Shown here piece by piece: positions 1 to 12,118 of a stretch of DNA of 64,000 bases. Both the position numbers and the translations under genes were made by a program. Origin of the DNA: Euborellia annulipes (lineage: Eukaryota; Arthropoda; Insecta; Dermaptera; Anisolabididae). Location: positions 1 to 64,000 of the forward strand of contig JAKCPI010027501.1 in NCBI GenBank assembly GCA_023213315.1, read 5' to 3'. Under the pieces are notes generated by a model. It was given only the letters and a program-made list of their open reading frames with translations. It was not told the origin of the DNA and searched no databases. Each line of letters opens with the position of its first letter. Positions within the stretch are counted from its first letter, which is position 1.

Positions 1-1038
1 ATATATATATATTGGAGTTGAAATCTATTTTTAAAGAATGAATTTAAATTAAAATACCAAAATCTTCATATAACCTATATAGCCTAAATCTTTTCTTCAA
101 GTAATGTCCAAATATCATTCATTATAAACGTTTTGCAATATTTTGGAAAATTTTGATTACATAAGTTAATGAAATCACATTCTTTCAAATTAAATTTATT
201 TTATTAATCAAGGAATGTATTTACTCATTCATATAACCATGGCACTGACCGGTTTGTATGAATATTGTTAAGGATCAGGTTCTTAATGAGGAAAAGATAA
301 AAAAAACTACTGTACTTTTTTCTTCATTAATAATAAATTGTATATAATAGGTGTCTCGTCATTTAATATTTAATTTGATGAATAAACTGATCCGGGTTCA
401 AAATCATTCTAGAGATAACTCCATCAGATATTTTTTCAGGGGGTTGAGAAGGATAAAAAATTTTTGCAAATGAATGCAAGAGGTCCGAAGACCAATGATG
501 CCTGTAGTCACCAACCAGAAAGAACATTTCATTTAAAATATTTTTCCCTCTATTGGATTGTGTAGATATTTTACGCTGAATTCCCATTGAGAGAGAAGGG
601 GGAGGGGGCAGAGTCTCTCTTCAGGGCTTTTCCTCCTCATCAACTTGACCTTGAGTTTCATTCAAATTTATTTATCCTGAACCCAGTTCTTTGAGCTTTT
701 AAAAAATCTTGGTTCAACTTTTTTAAAATCTAATATTGTGTCTCTTCTAAAAATAATATTTTGCTTCAAAAAAATTTTTTTGAAATAATCAATCCAATTT
801 GCACTTGAACAATGTTCTAAGAAAAATACGAGATAAATAGTTTATTAAAAAAAAAACTGGTCATTTCTTTCTCGTTCGCTCACCTCGGCTCCTCCGAGTT
901 TACCCGAATGAGAGAACCACTGAGCGCGCAACTCATTCACTGCCCAGAAAAAAGTCCTCCGCGCCTAAAGAAGTTTTCACTTTAAATGTTCAGACTATAG
1001 ATTTGTAATATTGGATGTTGTTAGGATCCACTAGGCAT
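1..1038. other. Upstream flank of receptor copy A, no gene seen
   Basis: AT-rich sequence with no exon that I can support on either strand. Short open frames here have no recognisable family motifs or splice context. A GC-richer patch at about 870-960 has no recognised content. Confidence 0.5.
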
Positions 1039-1080
1039 ATGCGCGCGTCTCTTGTTTTTTTCGGTAAAAGAGAGGTAGAA
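1039..1080 (+). promoter_or_regulatory. Conserved upstream block of receptor copy A
   Basis: The block reads GCGCGCGTCTCTTGTTT, then GGTAAAAGAGAGG. The same order of words (GCGCGTCTCT followed by GGGTAAAA-GAG) occurs before the start codons of copies B (16457-16490) and C (43543-43580), 50-75 bases upstream of the homologous ATG. Nearby intron sequence is not conserved between the copies, so this block is probably functional promoter or 5' UTR. Which of the two it is cannot be told from sequence alone. Confidence 0.5.
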
Positions 1081-1094
1081 TCAGTGATGAGAGA

Positions 1095-1199
1095 ATGTTG
1101 ATGATATTATGTTTGGTCTTGTTATCTTCTCTTCCCTGGAGATGCTGTCCTTTCGGCAAGACATTAGTTCGTAAAAATGAGATCTTGTTGCATCGTTAA
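1095..1199 (+). other. Ancestral start and signal peptide of copy A, now out of frame
   Basis: From the ATG at 1095 the translation begins MLMILCLVLLSSLP and reaches RCCPFG, matching the starts of copies B and C (MLLV-LCLVL, then RCCP). It ends at TAA 1197-1199. The homologous downstream part of exon 1 is in the frame of 1177. Alignment by eye to copy C suggests more than one indel between about 1185 and 1235, plus an in-frame loss of four codons before RCC. Confidence 0.7.
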
Positions 1200-4100
1200 A
1201 TTTTACACAAATGTTTTTTTGTTAACCCAGGCTCAAGAAGAACTTAAATGCGACGAAACCATCCAAACAGATGATTGCTTGAATTTCTCCAACAAAACTA
1301 TTGACGAGGTGGGCTATGAAGAAGATTCGACGACATGGGAGATACGTTTATGCTGTCCTTTTGGCTACGTCTACTCCAGCGCCCAATTCACATGTATCAA
1401 CAAAAACATCACCGAAGAGACCGAGAATTTACTTTGGGAACTCATTCCTGGAGATTTCGCCAATTTCTATTATAAACCTCTCACAAAATGCAGCTTTAAT
1501 CAAGCTATAGTTGATACACCTATTAATTCTCTGAGGGATGTTATTGCCGACAATACAAACAATAAAACAACCTTTACTATTCGGAACCATCCCGGTAAGT
1601 TTTGACCAAGTTCATTGTTTTTTTGCTCATTCTTCTCTTACTTCAAAATATTTTTCAAACAAATTCAAATGGTCACCAGTGAATCACTTTGATTCAAGTC
1701 ATTTAAAAATAAAAAAATTTTGAAAGGTGGAAGAAAACGAAGCCAAAATTTTTTCTTTAAAAATATATTTCAGCAGCTGACGTTTCGGCTTAGGTTAAAG
1801 CCATCCTCGGAGTTGCTGTTGGTCTTCATATACATATATTTTGCATTGTATCCGGTATTAAAATTAATTTAGGATATAACATCAGTACAATACATATATT
1901 GTATTGGTGATAGAAGAAGGAAAAGGTTTATCTTGAACTGAAAATTTTTCCCTGATGTTATATCCTAAATTAATTTTAATACCGGATACAATGCAAAATA
2001 TATGTATATGAAGCCCAACAGCAGCTCCGAGGATGGCTTTAACCAAAGCCGAAACGTCAGCTGCTGAAATATATTTTTTAAAAGAAAATAATTTTGGCTG
2101 CGTTTTTTCTTCCACCTTTCATTCCTGATACAAATTCCACCAGCCATAAAATACCCTTATACTAAAAAAATATTATTTTAAGGGTATTTTCTAATATAAC
2201 CATGATTAGTAAATCTTCTAATCTGTGAGAGAGACGTTGAATACTTGCTGGTTAAAAAAAATCACGGTTTAAAAAAAAATAAAAAAAATTCAGTTAAACC
2301 AGTTTTTCATTCGATTTAAATCAATTTGAGAGAAATTCTTCGGAAACACGTTGAGGGATAAATGCCTGAAAAATCACTTTAGAGAGACATACAAAAAGGG
2401 AGTACGAGAAACGAAACTTCCTCCCTAGATTTTTAAAATATTTAAGGGCGAAAATAAACTTAATGGGCTTTATATTAAAATTGTTAAGGTTAATATTGCA
2501 CTCACAATATTCATAAAATTTTCTCTCCGTCTCTTTAATAGGAGAATTAAATTCAAGTATGATAGACAAGATTTTTTGTTTGCCCTAAGTTTCTCCGTCC
2601 CTTCATGGGAAATTCCTGACACCATTTTTCATCTCCCCCCAGATCCGACTCAAAAGCAGTTAAAACAAGTTTTTCTGGTTAAAAAAAAAATAAAAAATTT
2701 TAATTGAACATTTGAAGGTCTTTTATAATTTATAAATATCTATTCCCTGTAGTATAGTAAATGAATGTAATTTTGTTTAAAATAACATAGTTGAGAAAGA
2801 TGACTTATTATTTATGCAAATAATAATATTGATATATTACAATATTTCAAGGAAATAAGATATTTGCAATAAGAAAATGTTTCGGGTTTTTGAAATTTTT
2901 ACTAATCCTAAAATTCTTTTTAAATTGAAATATCAACTCTAAAGAAAAAGAGTTTTATTCTTAAAAAAATATGACCGTATATATATATCATTGTCATGTG
3001 CTTTTTTTAATTTTTTTAAATCAACATAAAATAATATTATAATGATTTTTTTACAAATTTCTTATCTGATGATATTTGTCCATGGGGGTTTCTCGTTATG
3101 TGTGCGGGATTTGGAAACCGTGGTGAGATGGGTGGAACATCCAGGGTCCCGAGAAGAGTTGAATGATGAGATGGACTAAGCCAGATCCCATAAGCTCATT
3201 CGGTTAGTCACAATTTAATTTACATTAAGATTCTTGAAGAATATAGGTTTGCATTCGTGTGTAGGCTCTGGAATTGATTTGTGTGACGGTTTGTCAGTCA
3301 CCTCTTGGGATTTTAGTCCTCTACTCCCATGATACATTTTAGGGAGGGATAATAAATCTTGTCAAGTCCTAATATTCTAGGTGTGTGAAATTTTTATTTA
3401 GTTCTTGAGCGAAGAGAATAGTTCAGGTTGAGAGGTCATACCATCCTTGTTAAGGTGCGCGTCTCGGGGTGCAAATTTTGGGACTTTCCAGCTGCCACAA
3501 TTTTGAAGCTATCGACCTCAAACATTTTTTTAAATTAAAGCTATTTAAAATATCTACAAATAATAGAAGCCCTTTTTTTGTTTTTCGAAAAAAAAAAAAT
3601 TTTTTTTAGATTAATCGCATTAAATAAAAGATATTTTAAAAAAAGGAGTTCTATAAGTTGTAGATAATTAAATTAGTAATCATTGTGTTAAAAAATAATT
3701 AATTTTTTGCCTTTAATTAATTAGCTGGAAAGTCTAGAATTAAATGGAACAAATTACGTGTATTCCAATGGGGGAACACTAACGCCATCTCGTGCCGCCT
3801 CGAGTCAATCGTTCTTTAACGGTTTTTCGAGACGCGCACCTTAAGGTTTTTGGCTAGGTTTTCCTTAACGGCTTAAGACAGATGTCGGGATGGCTAATGC
3901 GATGTTTCCTCCTAGCCTCGTGACTTGAGCGAATTTTTGATAGTTGATTTTTTTTAAATATATATTTTTTGTTTTAATGGAAATGTATGAACATGTTGTT
4001 TGTTAATGGCCATACATTTCTATTTTTTACTTTCTCTTACCTCTATATATGTTAATATATATAGAGAGAAAGTATTGGATTCAAAAATTCAAAAATTCGA

Positions 4101-7100
4101 TGTCGAGGTTTTGATCAATCTTGAGGTCCCCTGAATCCAAAAAAGTAATTTTCGCCGGTCGGAAAAACGACTTCGGGGGGGGGGGGGGGTCTGGGGTTAT
4201 GGAAAATTTTTTTGAAAATTAGATACTGAAATCTGCGTTTTTAGCTATCCTGAGACGTGAAAAATATTATCAAACTTGCTTTGAGCTTAAAGGGCCCGGG
4301 CCCCTTCAGGAAAAAAATTTCAAGAAAATGATTTTTTTTTAATTGAAATTTTAACCAAGAAAATTATTTTATATTAGAATTTTAAGGTTGAAACGCAAGG
4401 GCCCCCTTAGAGGGGCCCTGACCCCCGGGGATATAGCTTCCCCCCTGTCTGCAGCCCTGCTTGAATCAAAAACTTTCTCTCTCTCTCTCAGATAGTTATC
4501 TGGAAAGATAGGTCCTCTAGCTAGACCCGGAACTCTCCTTCGCGGCTTGTATATTTAATTTTAGAAATATATATATATATATATATATATAAATATAATA
4601 TGATTATACAATACCTATCTATATAAGTTTCTTAAATAGAAAAATAAAATTTTTCTTTTTCTTTTAGAATTAACCAAAGGAGATTATTGCTTCGCTGTAC
4701 ACGATGATGCTAAATTAACGCTTGTCATTCGTAGTTGTATGCCAAGAGAAGAAGCATGCACGTCTGATCGAATTTGTCTTAGACAATGTTGCGAGGATGG
4801 GTTTGGATTTTATGGCTCAGTGATGAGATGTCGACCGATATGGCAACCATATCCTATTGAAATTTATGAAAAGGGTAAGCAAAAAAGCTTAACTTAAGAA
4901 AAGAAACTATGATTAATATACTTTTCCTCACCCACTATGAAAACAGAAAGTCCGAAAGCACAATTTGTCGCTTGCATCACGTCGAGACGTATCCCAAAAA
5001 AATTAGAAATTGAGATACAACGGGTATGCCGTGTCCTGGCGTTCTTTACATTATCACAAAGTGACGAATCTGTATTTCCATGTTTTTTCGTATTATTTAG
5101 TTTTTTGGTTTTGCATATCTACACATTTAATATAACAACACGAACTATAAACAGCTCTCCTGAAAAATGATAGAAATTGAGATACGCCACTACGTGATTC
5201 AGGCGACGAATTATGCCTGATAAAAGAAAAACTCATTTAGCTTTTATCCTACTAATATATATGAAAATACTGTCTTTTTTTTACTTTCTCTTAGCTATGT
5301 ATAAATGTAATATATATAGAGAAAGAAAGTATTGGATTCATGCCAAAAATTCGATGTCGATGTGTTTGTATGTGTCTGTGTGTGTGTGTATCTGTCTGTG
5401 AACAAAATATCTCAAGAATGAAGAAAGCTACGAGGTTCAAATTTTATATTCAAGTTAGGCACCCACCTGGGACGTGACACGAAGCTTTTGAACAGAATCG
5501 GTCAAAAAGTACTAGTACTGATGTAGTTTTTCAGTTTTTTCGATTTTCTCAAAATTTGCTCCAACGATTTTTGATTAAAATTCAAAAATCACTTATTTTT
5601 TAGATACTCTTTAAAATGTATATTTTCATTTTTCCATTGAAATCTTCTGAAGACCACTTTACTCTTGTACTCCATACAAGGCCGGAACTACGAGATTTTT
5701 TTAGGGGGGGGAATTTAATTTCCCGCCCCCTCCTTAAAATTTTCTATATAAAATTCATATCATTTTACCTTTTTTTTTTAGTAAATATTTCTTTAATTGC
5801 CACCCCTAATATCTGCCGCCCGGGGCACATGCACCCACTGCCTCCCCCTCCCCTAGATCCGGCCCTGACTCCATAGAAAAGATAGGAGAAGTGGATGCCC
5901 TGGTAACAAAATATAAATATTTTCCCATACTTATAAATTTGACATCTTGAAATTCAAATGTACTGTACTGTCGGGAAATATTAATTAAATATATGTCGAC
6001 ACAAAAAATCTTGTATTTATTAATTGTTTTTTTAATATAATAATTTTCATTTTCAGATGGTGACAATTTTACACTTTACTCTCCTAAACCATTTTCTGTG
6101 GCAATTGTTCATAGAATCAATTGTGAAATCTATCTTGTAAATAATAGTGTTCCCGAAAATAAATGGAATATGCTCTCAGACGGCACTTTGCAATTGGGAA
6201 CCGAAATAATAGAATCGGACAGGTTTTGTGTAGAAAATTTCCAATTGGATTCATTTAAAGGTAAATCAATTCTTTTCAATTTTATTTTATAATAAATATT
6301 TTCTCAACTTTTACATTATTATCGTTTTCAGAAATGGTTGTGTGGACTTGCGGAGAGGAGGAATACACATATCAATTCTATTTATTTAAAATAGGAATGA
6401 TCTTGTCATGTATATTTTTGATCTTTACCTTCATTGTTTATCTGATACTTCCACGACTGCATAACTTACATGGCAAAACTCTCATCTGCTATGTTTCTTG
6501 GCTCATTATCTGCTACATCACATTTACAATCATTTACTTTGAGAGTCATGATTCAATCTATTGTTACATTCTTGGTAATTATTATCTTTTAAATTATAAA
6601 ACCAATTTTATTATTTTTGCTTTAGTCTCAATACTATTGCAATAGATTGTATATATTAATACGTATGCACATTCAGATTTTTTTGCATATCTGGGGTCCT
6701 TAAGTTAGGACTTTTTTCTTATATTACTTAGGCCTATAATATATTGACGGTAAAGTAAAAATATACTTTTTATTTATTTTTTTAAAAACTCTATTTCTGG
6801 ATGAGCAGAGTAATTTTAATCAATTGAATTATATTAAGAAAATTTATAAAAAATTAAAACTAATTTTTTTTTAAGGTTTTATTGCTTATTTGTCTTATAT
6901 GTCTGCTTCTGCTTGGATGAATATTATGTCATTCGATATTTGGTTTGCAATTGGGTATGCATTAATATATATATATATATAATTTCATTTTTCATTTTAC
7001 AACAATTCATTTTGTACCTTAATTGTAATGTATTTAATTTGTACCATATCTCGTGCGCTTTGGGACAAAGGGATTAGCAATTCTTGAAATGAGATTTTTC

Positions 7101-10100
7101 AGAAAAAGCATTTTAATTTAATTAAATTGAAAAATCTAAAGGAAAAATAAACTATACCGAAAAACTTTCCTTAATCTGAATTTCTTGAACAGACATTTAT
7201 TAGTCAGAAGGTACAGTGAGGGACAATATTAAGTCCCACCCAGGCGTTTTCTACTTGTGATTATTTTATTGTTTTTATAAAAGAAAATGAAAATCTTTAT
7301 TGGAAATTTTCTAGGTTTGAACCATGAAAGTTTCCATTAAAAAATACATAATATTTTTTTAAAAACAATGAAATAATCACAAGTAGAAATCGCATGGGTG
7401 GGACTTAATATTGCCCTCACTGTACATTCCTAGGCAAGCCATTTTTTGCTTAATTTAACTTGTATTATAAAATCTAAATAAAATAGAATAGGAACTGTAA
7501 AAAAGAGATAACAAAAATCTTTTTCACATTTTTCTTTATTTTCTAATTTTTGAGATTGGCTTTTCAGAAAATTCTTTTTTTATTTATTTATGGAAATCTT
7601 TCCATTTTTGCTTAAACTGTTTGCTAAGAAATTAATTAAAACTATGAATCTTTTATAGGAATACTCGGAACTCTTCGGAATGTACTCCAAAACAGAAAAG
7701 TAAAAGAGAAAATCGACGTTTGGCATTTTACGTCGCATATGCCACCTGTATTGGATTTATTTTAACATCGATTGCTCTTTTTGCTCAATTTTCTGGAGTA
7801 ATTCCTATTGAATATTCACCTGGTATTAAGCAAGAAACTTGTTTTTTACAACGTAAGCTTATTTAGTTTTTTTTTTAAATCATGAACTCAATCATATCAT
7901 GCGAACAGGACCGGAACTAGGAGATTTGTTAGGAGGGGCAAAATTAAATTTTCCACCCCCTCTTTACTTATATTATAATATGCCGCCCCTCCCTTTTGTC
8001 ACTGAAACTAAGCTAAATTGATTTTAAAATTTTAATCTTTTTTTTAAATTTGAGTCTAAAATCATCTCACCTCTAAAATTTTGTCGCTATAGGCCCTGGC
8101 ATCACGGGGCTAACCAAATATTCACCACGAATAATGGTAATCCTTGTTTCTGAGAGGGGGTGGGAATTTGACATACGAGTATATTTATAAATTATGCATA
8201 ACATACTCTAGTTAAATGATATTTGTTAATTTCTTGGATAACCTTTGATTGCGATATGTTCACTTTTCAAACGTTTCTTAATAACTAATTTCCAGGGCCG
8301 TAACGAAGAGGCGAACTAAGCACTTGCCTGGGGCGGCAAAATTTGTAAAAAAAAAAAAAAAATTGCTTATATACTATAATTTTTTTTTCTTCAAATAGAA
8401 AAGTATTTGATGTTGAAAAGGTAATCAGAAGTCCACCGACATGTTAGGGTATTTGTTGGTGTGGTTGAACTGGAGGGGGCGGCAAGAGTCCACTGCCTAG
8501 AGGCGGCAAATGCCTAAATCCGCACTTATTAATTTCATTTTGTTTTTGTGAACCACATTTCCTATTTTGCCGCCCGGGCCACATGGTCCCACTGCCCCCT
8601 CCCCCTCTCCCCTAGATCTGGTCCTGCATGCGAATAAATTATTTCGTGAAATGTTTTTTTTCCTTGATAAATTTCTCAAAAAAATATTTTTTCTCAAATT
8701 CTGATCTTGTGGATTATAATCTATAAGCTTGTGTGAAAACCACCAGCTATTTCATACAAGTATTATTACTATTCGATATTCATTTCCATTTATTTGAACT
8801 AAATTATTTCTAATATAATCCTATATATATATATGTTTGTTTTTTATTTTCAGATCGATATTATGCCAAATTGATTTACTTTGTAATACCATTGACTATC
8901 ATGTTTACTGCAAATATTATATTTTTCTTTTTAACTATGAAGAATTTCTTAAAAATTCGCTCACAAATTGAAAAACTTCAAGACACTTCTAAAGAAAATA
9001 AACTGAGAATATTGAGACGCAACATGGTCAAGTAAGTGATTTCCATAAAATATGTTTTAATTAATTTTTTAAACATTGAAAACAAAGACCAGTCATGAAT
9101 TTTTTAAGACTTTCTTTAAAAGTATTTTTCAAGCTCTTTTTTCCTCTTCTTTCGTGCTTTGTTTGGCAAATTAGAATTTCATTCGATTCAATACCTCGAT
9201 CAGTCTGGTTCATCGAACAGAAAAAAGTCTGGCTTGAAAAAAGTAATGTCAGATTGGGCAACTCGTTGTTCGATTCGCTTTTTTCCCTAAAAATAAAAGT
9301 TTTTTTTCAAATCACATAAAACGGACGGGTTTTTCATGTTCTCCCTTTCCTCGCACCTCCCATTTTATGAATTTTAAATATTATAAATTTTTTATACCAT
9401 TTTTCAAAATTTAGTGTAAATAACATCGACATAACCCAGCGAATAACTTATTAAACCCACTTCATGTAATGAAATTTAGCATAGAAAAACTTAAAAAGTA
9501 AAAATAGAATAAAAAAAAAAAAATAAATAAATTACATCAGGAAAAAAGATATGAAATGTATTTATATATATAGATAAATGTATCGGACAAATAATTTTGG
9601 TCATCTTCCATTAATAAAAGAACTCTTCGGTAATCTACTACTGGGTAGTAAATTATTATTTCAAATATTCTTAGTTTCTCTCTCTTCACTGATTAGTTAC
9701 TCTGAGGAGTAACTTTCATGGGAATAATACTGAGGTGGGTTCCAGTTTCCTTTCTATAAGGGAGGCATCTCAAATAGAGTTATGAGATGGATCCCGAGTT
9801 GTCTTCAACTCCTTAACTCCTTTATCCCCTCGGCTAATCGCCTTTTCCTCTTCTTAATTTATTTGCTTTCTATCCTCTGGTGATTGGTTCTCTTCCTACC
9901 AGCTATATCTTATTATCAACCGGCATAATCATACCAAACTTAACACTTAATAAAATGATCAAATACCCTTTAAATAACAACTTATTTGCATTTTTCAGTT
10001 TTTTTTTTTCTAAATGTTAATAGACTTATTGTAATATATAAGAGAATTTAACTTTTTAAAAATACAAGAAAGAATTAGAAAAAGTAAGTTTTTGTAAAAT

Positions 10101-10532
10101 TAAAACAAAAATTTCTAAGACAGTTTTTCTAAATAAATATCACTAATTAGTAAAATTCCAAATAATATTGATAGGTTGTTACATATTTTTCTTTATTTTT
10201 AAATCATCATTTCATATTTTTTTTTTTTAAGATTTGGTACCAATGCTAAGCTGTTCCTAGTGATGGGCGTAATTTGGATTTCTGAAGCACTATCGATGAA
10301 AATAAACCCCTACTCTTGGGTTTGGTACTTACCCAATACTGCTAATGTTTTTCATGGAGTGATCATCTTTTGCATCTATATTCTAAAAAAGGACATCCTC
10401 AAAGAATTGAAGATTTTCTTCAATGGTTGTTCCAGTAGTGGGAATGAGGATCTATCTAATAACAAAAGGAGCCTCGCCTCTTCTTCCCGAGCACTTAAAA
10501 AAATCTCCCAAGCATTTAGTTATTTTAAGTAA
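1177..10532 (+). CDS. Methuselah-like family B GPCR, copy A (8 exons; exon 1 frame disturbed)
   Basis: Seven-pass plasma-membrane receptor of the Methuselah-like group; the ligand cannot be predicted. Coding exons: 1177-1594, 4668-4874, 6057-6260, 6332-6574, 6876-6954, 7659-7852, 8854-9031, 10232-10532. All have GT-AG borders. Joined, they give 607 codons and a stop. Exons 1-3 form a cysteine-rich ectodomain (LCCPFGYVYSSAQFTC in exon 1; ICLRQCCEDG in exon 2). Exon 4 holds TM1, the Mth-type LHGKTLICYV motif and TM2. Exon 5 holds TM3 (AWMNIMSFDIW), exon 6 TM4, exon 7 TM5. Exon 8 holds TM6, TM7 (WYLPNTANVFHG) and a Ser/Lys-rich tail. The oddity is the start: the signal peptide homologous to copies B and C begins at 1095 in another frame and stops at 1197. 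The ATG at 1177 is the first that opens the body, and its N-terminus is only weakly hydrophobic. The gene may be a recent pseudogene, may use a new start, or the assembly may carry an error. Confidence 0.78.
1722..2120. repeat. Foldback element in intron 1 of copy A
   Basis: Two arms of roughly 160 bp in opposite orientation (about 1722-1885 and 1955-2120) surround a short centre. The left end GAAAGGTGGAAGAAAACG matches the inverted right end. Each arm carries a GACGTTTCGGC motif and a CCATCCTCGGAG-like motif. Related motifs recur in foldbacks at 12890, 27813 and 50587, so this is one superfamily. No protein is coded. Confidence 0.8.
2121..3449. other. Intron 1 of copy A, no feature identified
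   Basis: No exon or clear repeat border is seen. From about 3080 to 3449 the base composition becomes less AT-rich. That stretch continues at 3845-3935 after an inserted element, so it may be an old transposon remnant. Confidence 0.4.
3454..3840. mobile_element. TTAA-flanked MITE with GGTGCGCGTCTCG ends
   Basis: The ends are GGTGCGCGTCTCG and its inverse CGAGACGCGCACC. TTAA stands immediately outside both (3450-3453 and 3841-3844). TTAA targets are typical of piggyBac and Kolobok transposons; the superfamily is an inference. A truncated relative ending GAGACGCGCACCTTAA lies at about 21215-21375, inside the composite element in copy B. Confidence 0.75.
4026..4160 (+). repeat. Hairpin-family repeat, 5' fragment
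   Basis: Starts ACTTTCTCTTACC, followed by a short stem (CTCTATATATG against ATATATAGAG) and the family words AAATTCGATGTCGAG and GAGGTCCCCTGAATCC. It breaks off near 4160 into a G-run and unrelated sequence. Confidence 0.7.
5283..6010 (+). repeat. Hairpin-family repeat abutting exon 3 of copy A
   Basis: Nearly full-length body of the family, from TTTACTTTCTCTTA to ATATGTCGACACAAAAAATC, without the 3' hairpin. It is interrupted by a hAT-like insertion at 5677-5867. Its right end lies about 45 bases before exon 3 (6057), so the acceptor region of that exon sits directly next to transposon sequence. Confidence 0.75.
5677..5867. mobile_element. hAT-like non-autonomous element (CAAGGCCGGAACT ends)
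   Basis: Left end CAAGGCCGGAACTACGAGA and right end CTAGATCCGGCCCTG are imperfect inverted copies. The 8-bp target duplication ACTCCATA is exact on both sides (5669-5676, 5868-5875). It is a small relative of the element at 7906-8626. Confidence 0.8.
7214..7422. mobile_element. Mariner-like MITE in intron 5 of copy A
   Basis: Ends CAGTGAGGGACAATATTAAG and the near-exact inverse, with TA on each side (7212-7213, 7423-7424). The inverted similarity continues inward through CTACTTGTGATTATTT, making most of the element a stem. TA targets and CAGT ends fit Tc1/mariner non-autonomous elements. Confidence 0.75.
7906..8626. mobile_element. hAT-like element (CAGGACCGGAACT ends) with nested insertion
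   Basis: Ends CAGGACCGGAACTAGGAG and CCCTAGATCTGGTCCTG. The 8-bp target duplication CATGCGAA is exact (7898-7905, 8627-8634). The interior holds C- and G-runs and the separate insertion at 8293-8528. It lies in intron 6 of copy A. No transposase frame is seen. Confidence 0.82.
8293..8528. mobile_element. Second hAT-like insertion nested in the first
   Basis: Starts CAGGGCCGTAACGAAGAGG and ends AAATGCCTAAATCCGCACTTA. The flanks CTAATTTC (8285-8292) and TTAATTTC (8529-8536) match at 7 of 8 bases, consistent with an aged target duplication. The right terminus is degenerate. Confidence 0.55.
9038..10200. other. Intron 7 of copy A, no element identified
   Basis: No exon, tRNA-like or clear inverted repeat is seen. 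Open frames on both strands at 9061-9319 are chance frames with no conserved motif. Confidence 0.4.
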
Positions 10533-11597
10533 TATGTATTTATGACTAAATATTGTTAAATGCACACATCCATATGGATGGATGGATGACTGAGGGCGCG
10601 GATCACTCGCCCCTGGGACTTGTCACACATTGTGGGCCCCTTTGTACCATTTCGCCAAACTTATACAGGGATTTTGATTGTTCACTCTTTAAATGAATCT
10701 CATTGAACAAAATTATAATACTCTTCTACCCCCTTCCCTCCCCCCGAAAAATAATTCTGGCTACGATCCTGACCAGAAGAGGTTTTATGAAAACTATGCG
10801 AAAACAAGGCTTAGCATCCCCTTGAAACGTCCCCCGATAGCTATCGGTATTTAATATATAAAAATTAAAATAAAAACTCTAAATGGCCTGAGGGAAATTA
10901 AAAAATACCTCTTATATAAAGAATATATTGATAATATATTCAATTTTTATAAAAATTAAGCTTTTTTAAAACAGATTCATTTAGTTTCTAGGGAATTTTC
11001 ATTTATTTTGTTTAATTGTACAATAAGTCTACTAACTATATGAAAAATGCAATGTAAGAATAAAGAAATAAATAATTTCAAACATCCTTTAACCATCTCC
11101 TTTAGATATTTTGTAACACTTCTTTTAATTTTGATACTATTAGGATTTTTCATCCGGCATTTTATTAATTTTTTAATCCATTTAATTTGCTTATATTTTA
11201 TAGTTCAAGTGGAAAAATTAAACACAGGAGAAAAATCGAAAACACATTCAGGGGTGGTATCAATAATAACAATTTAACATTTTTCTCCTTTGTTTTTCAA
11301 TCATATCTTATTGTATATAGGGCCTATAGGTCATTCCACGCCAAATCGAACGGTTTGAAAAATTTTAATTTTTGATTTCCTCCATTTTTTGATATTTTTT
11401 AGTAGCCCTTAAAAAACTCCTGGTAAATTTTGAGATTTTTTTAATCATTGGTTCAAATTTTGAAAAAAAAAAAAAACCTCTCATTTTTTTTGCTTATAAC
11501 TCGTACAAAAATGGTCCAATTTTCAACTTTTTTTTTGAAATTTTTGTTTTTTGTGTAGTTTTCAAGAATAAATACAATTAATTTTTCTGTGTCATTT
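10533..11597. other. Downstream flank of copy A
   Basis: 3' flank of copy A. A possible poly(A) signal AATAAA occurs at 10869-10874, too distant to be secure. From about 11328 the sequence GGTCATTCCACGCCAAATCG begins a repeat that leads into the foldback at 11598. Confidence 0.4.
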
Positions 11598-11907
11598 TCA
11601 AATCTCAAAATTTTAGTCATTTTCTGAAAATAATGCATACTTCGATTTTTCTAAAAAAATTTTGGTAATAAACAACTAATCATTCCACAACTTTTCAGGC
11701 GGGAACCGCCGGTCATGGGATCTCTTCATGGCTACTATTTTTTAAATTTCAAATTTTCAAAAATCGAAAAAAATAGTAGATATGGAGATCCCATGACCGG
11801 AACCGCCTGAAAAGTTGTGGAATGAATAGTTGTTTGTTACCAAACATTTTCAGAAAAATCGAAGTATGCATGATTTTCAGAAAATGACTAAAATTTTGAA
11901 ATTTGAT
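11598..11907. repeat. Foldback repeat, arms about 140 bp
   Basis: Left arm about 11598-11740, right arm about 11770-11907. Mirrored words are CCACAACTTTTCAGGCGG / CCGCCTGAAAAGTTGTGG and TTTTCTGAAAATAATGCATAC / its inverse. It sits against the 3' part of a hairpin-family copy (11908-12118). Confidence 0.8.
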
Positions 11908-12118
11908 AGGAAAGATAGGAGAATTTGTTGCCATGATAACAAAATATAAATATTTTTCCATACTTATAAATTTGACATCTTGAATTCTAATATATCGGCG
12001 GAAACTAAATATATGTGAATACAAAAAAATCTGGTGTGACAAGCACAGAACACAACTTTCGATTACCGAGGGTAAGAGAAAGTTGTGTGCTCTGCGATCA
12101 GTTACACCAGATTTTTTT
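11908..12118 (+). repeat. Hairpin-family repeat, 3' part
   Basis: Contains the family words ACAAAATATAAATATTTTTCC and CTAAATATATGTGAATAC, then the terminal hairpin from AATCTGGTGTGAC to GTTACACCAGATT (about 12030-12112). The loop contains GGTAAGAGAAAG. Confidence 0.85.

Noticed and set aside
4937..5170. Small gene in intron 2 of copy A
   Set aside because: The frame has no known motif, its hydrophobic stretch is Phe-rich as expected from T-rich DNA, and it overlaps no conserved segment in copies B or C.
12030..12112. MicroRNA precursor
   Set aside because: The hairpin is strong but belongs to a repeat family with about 15 copies in this window. Without small-RNA data it is better read as the end of a mobile element.
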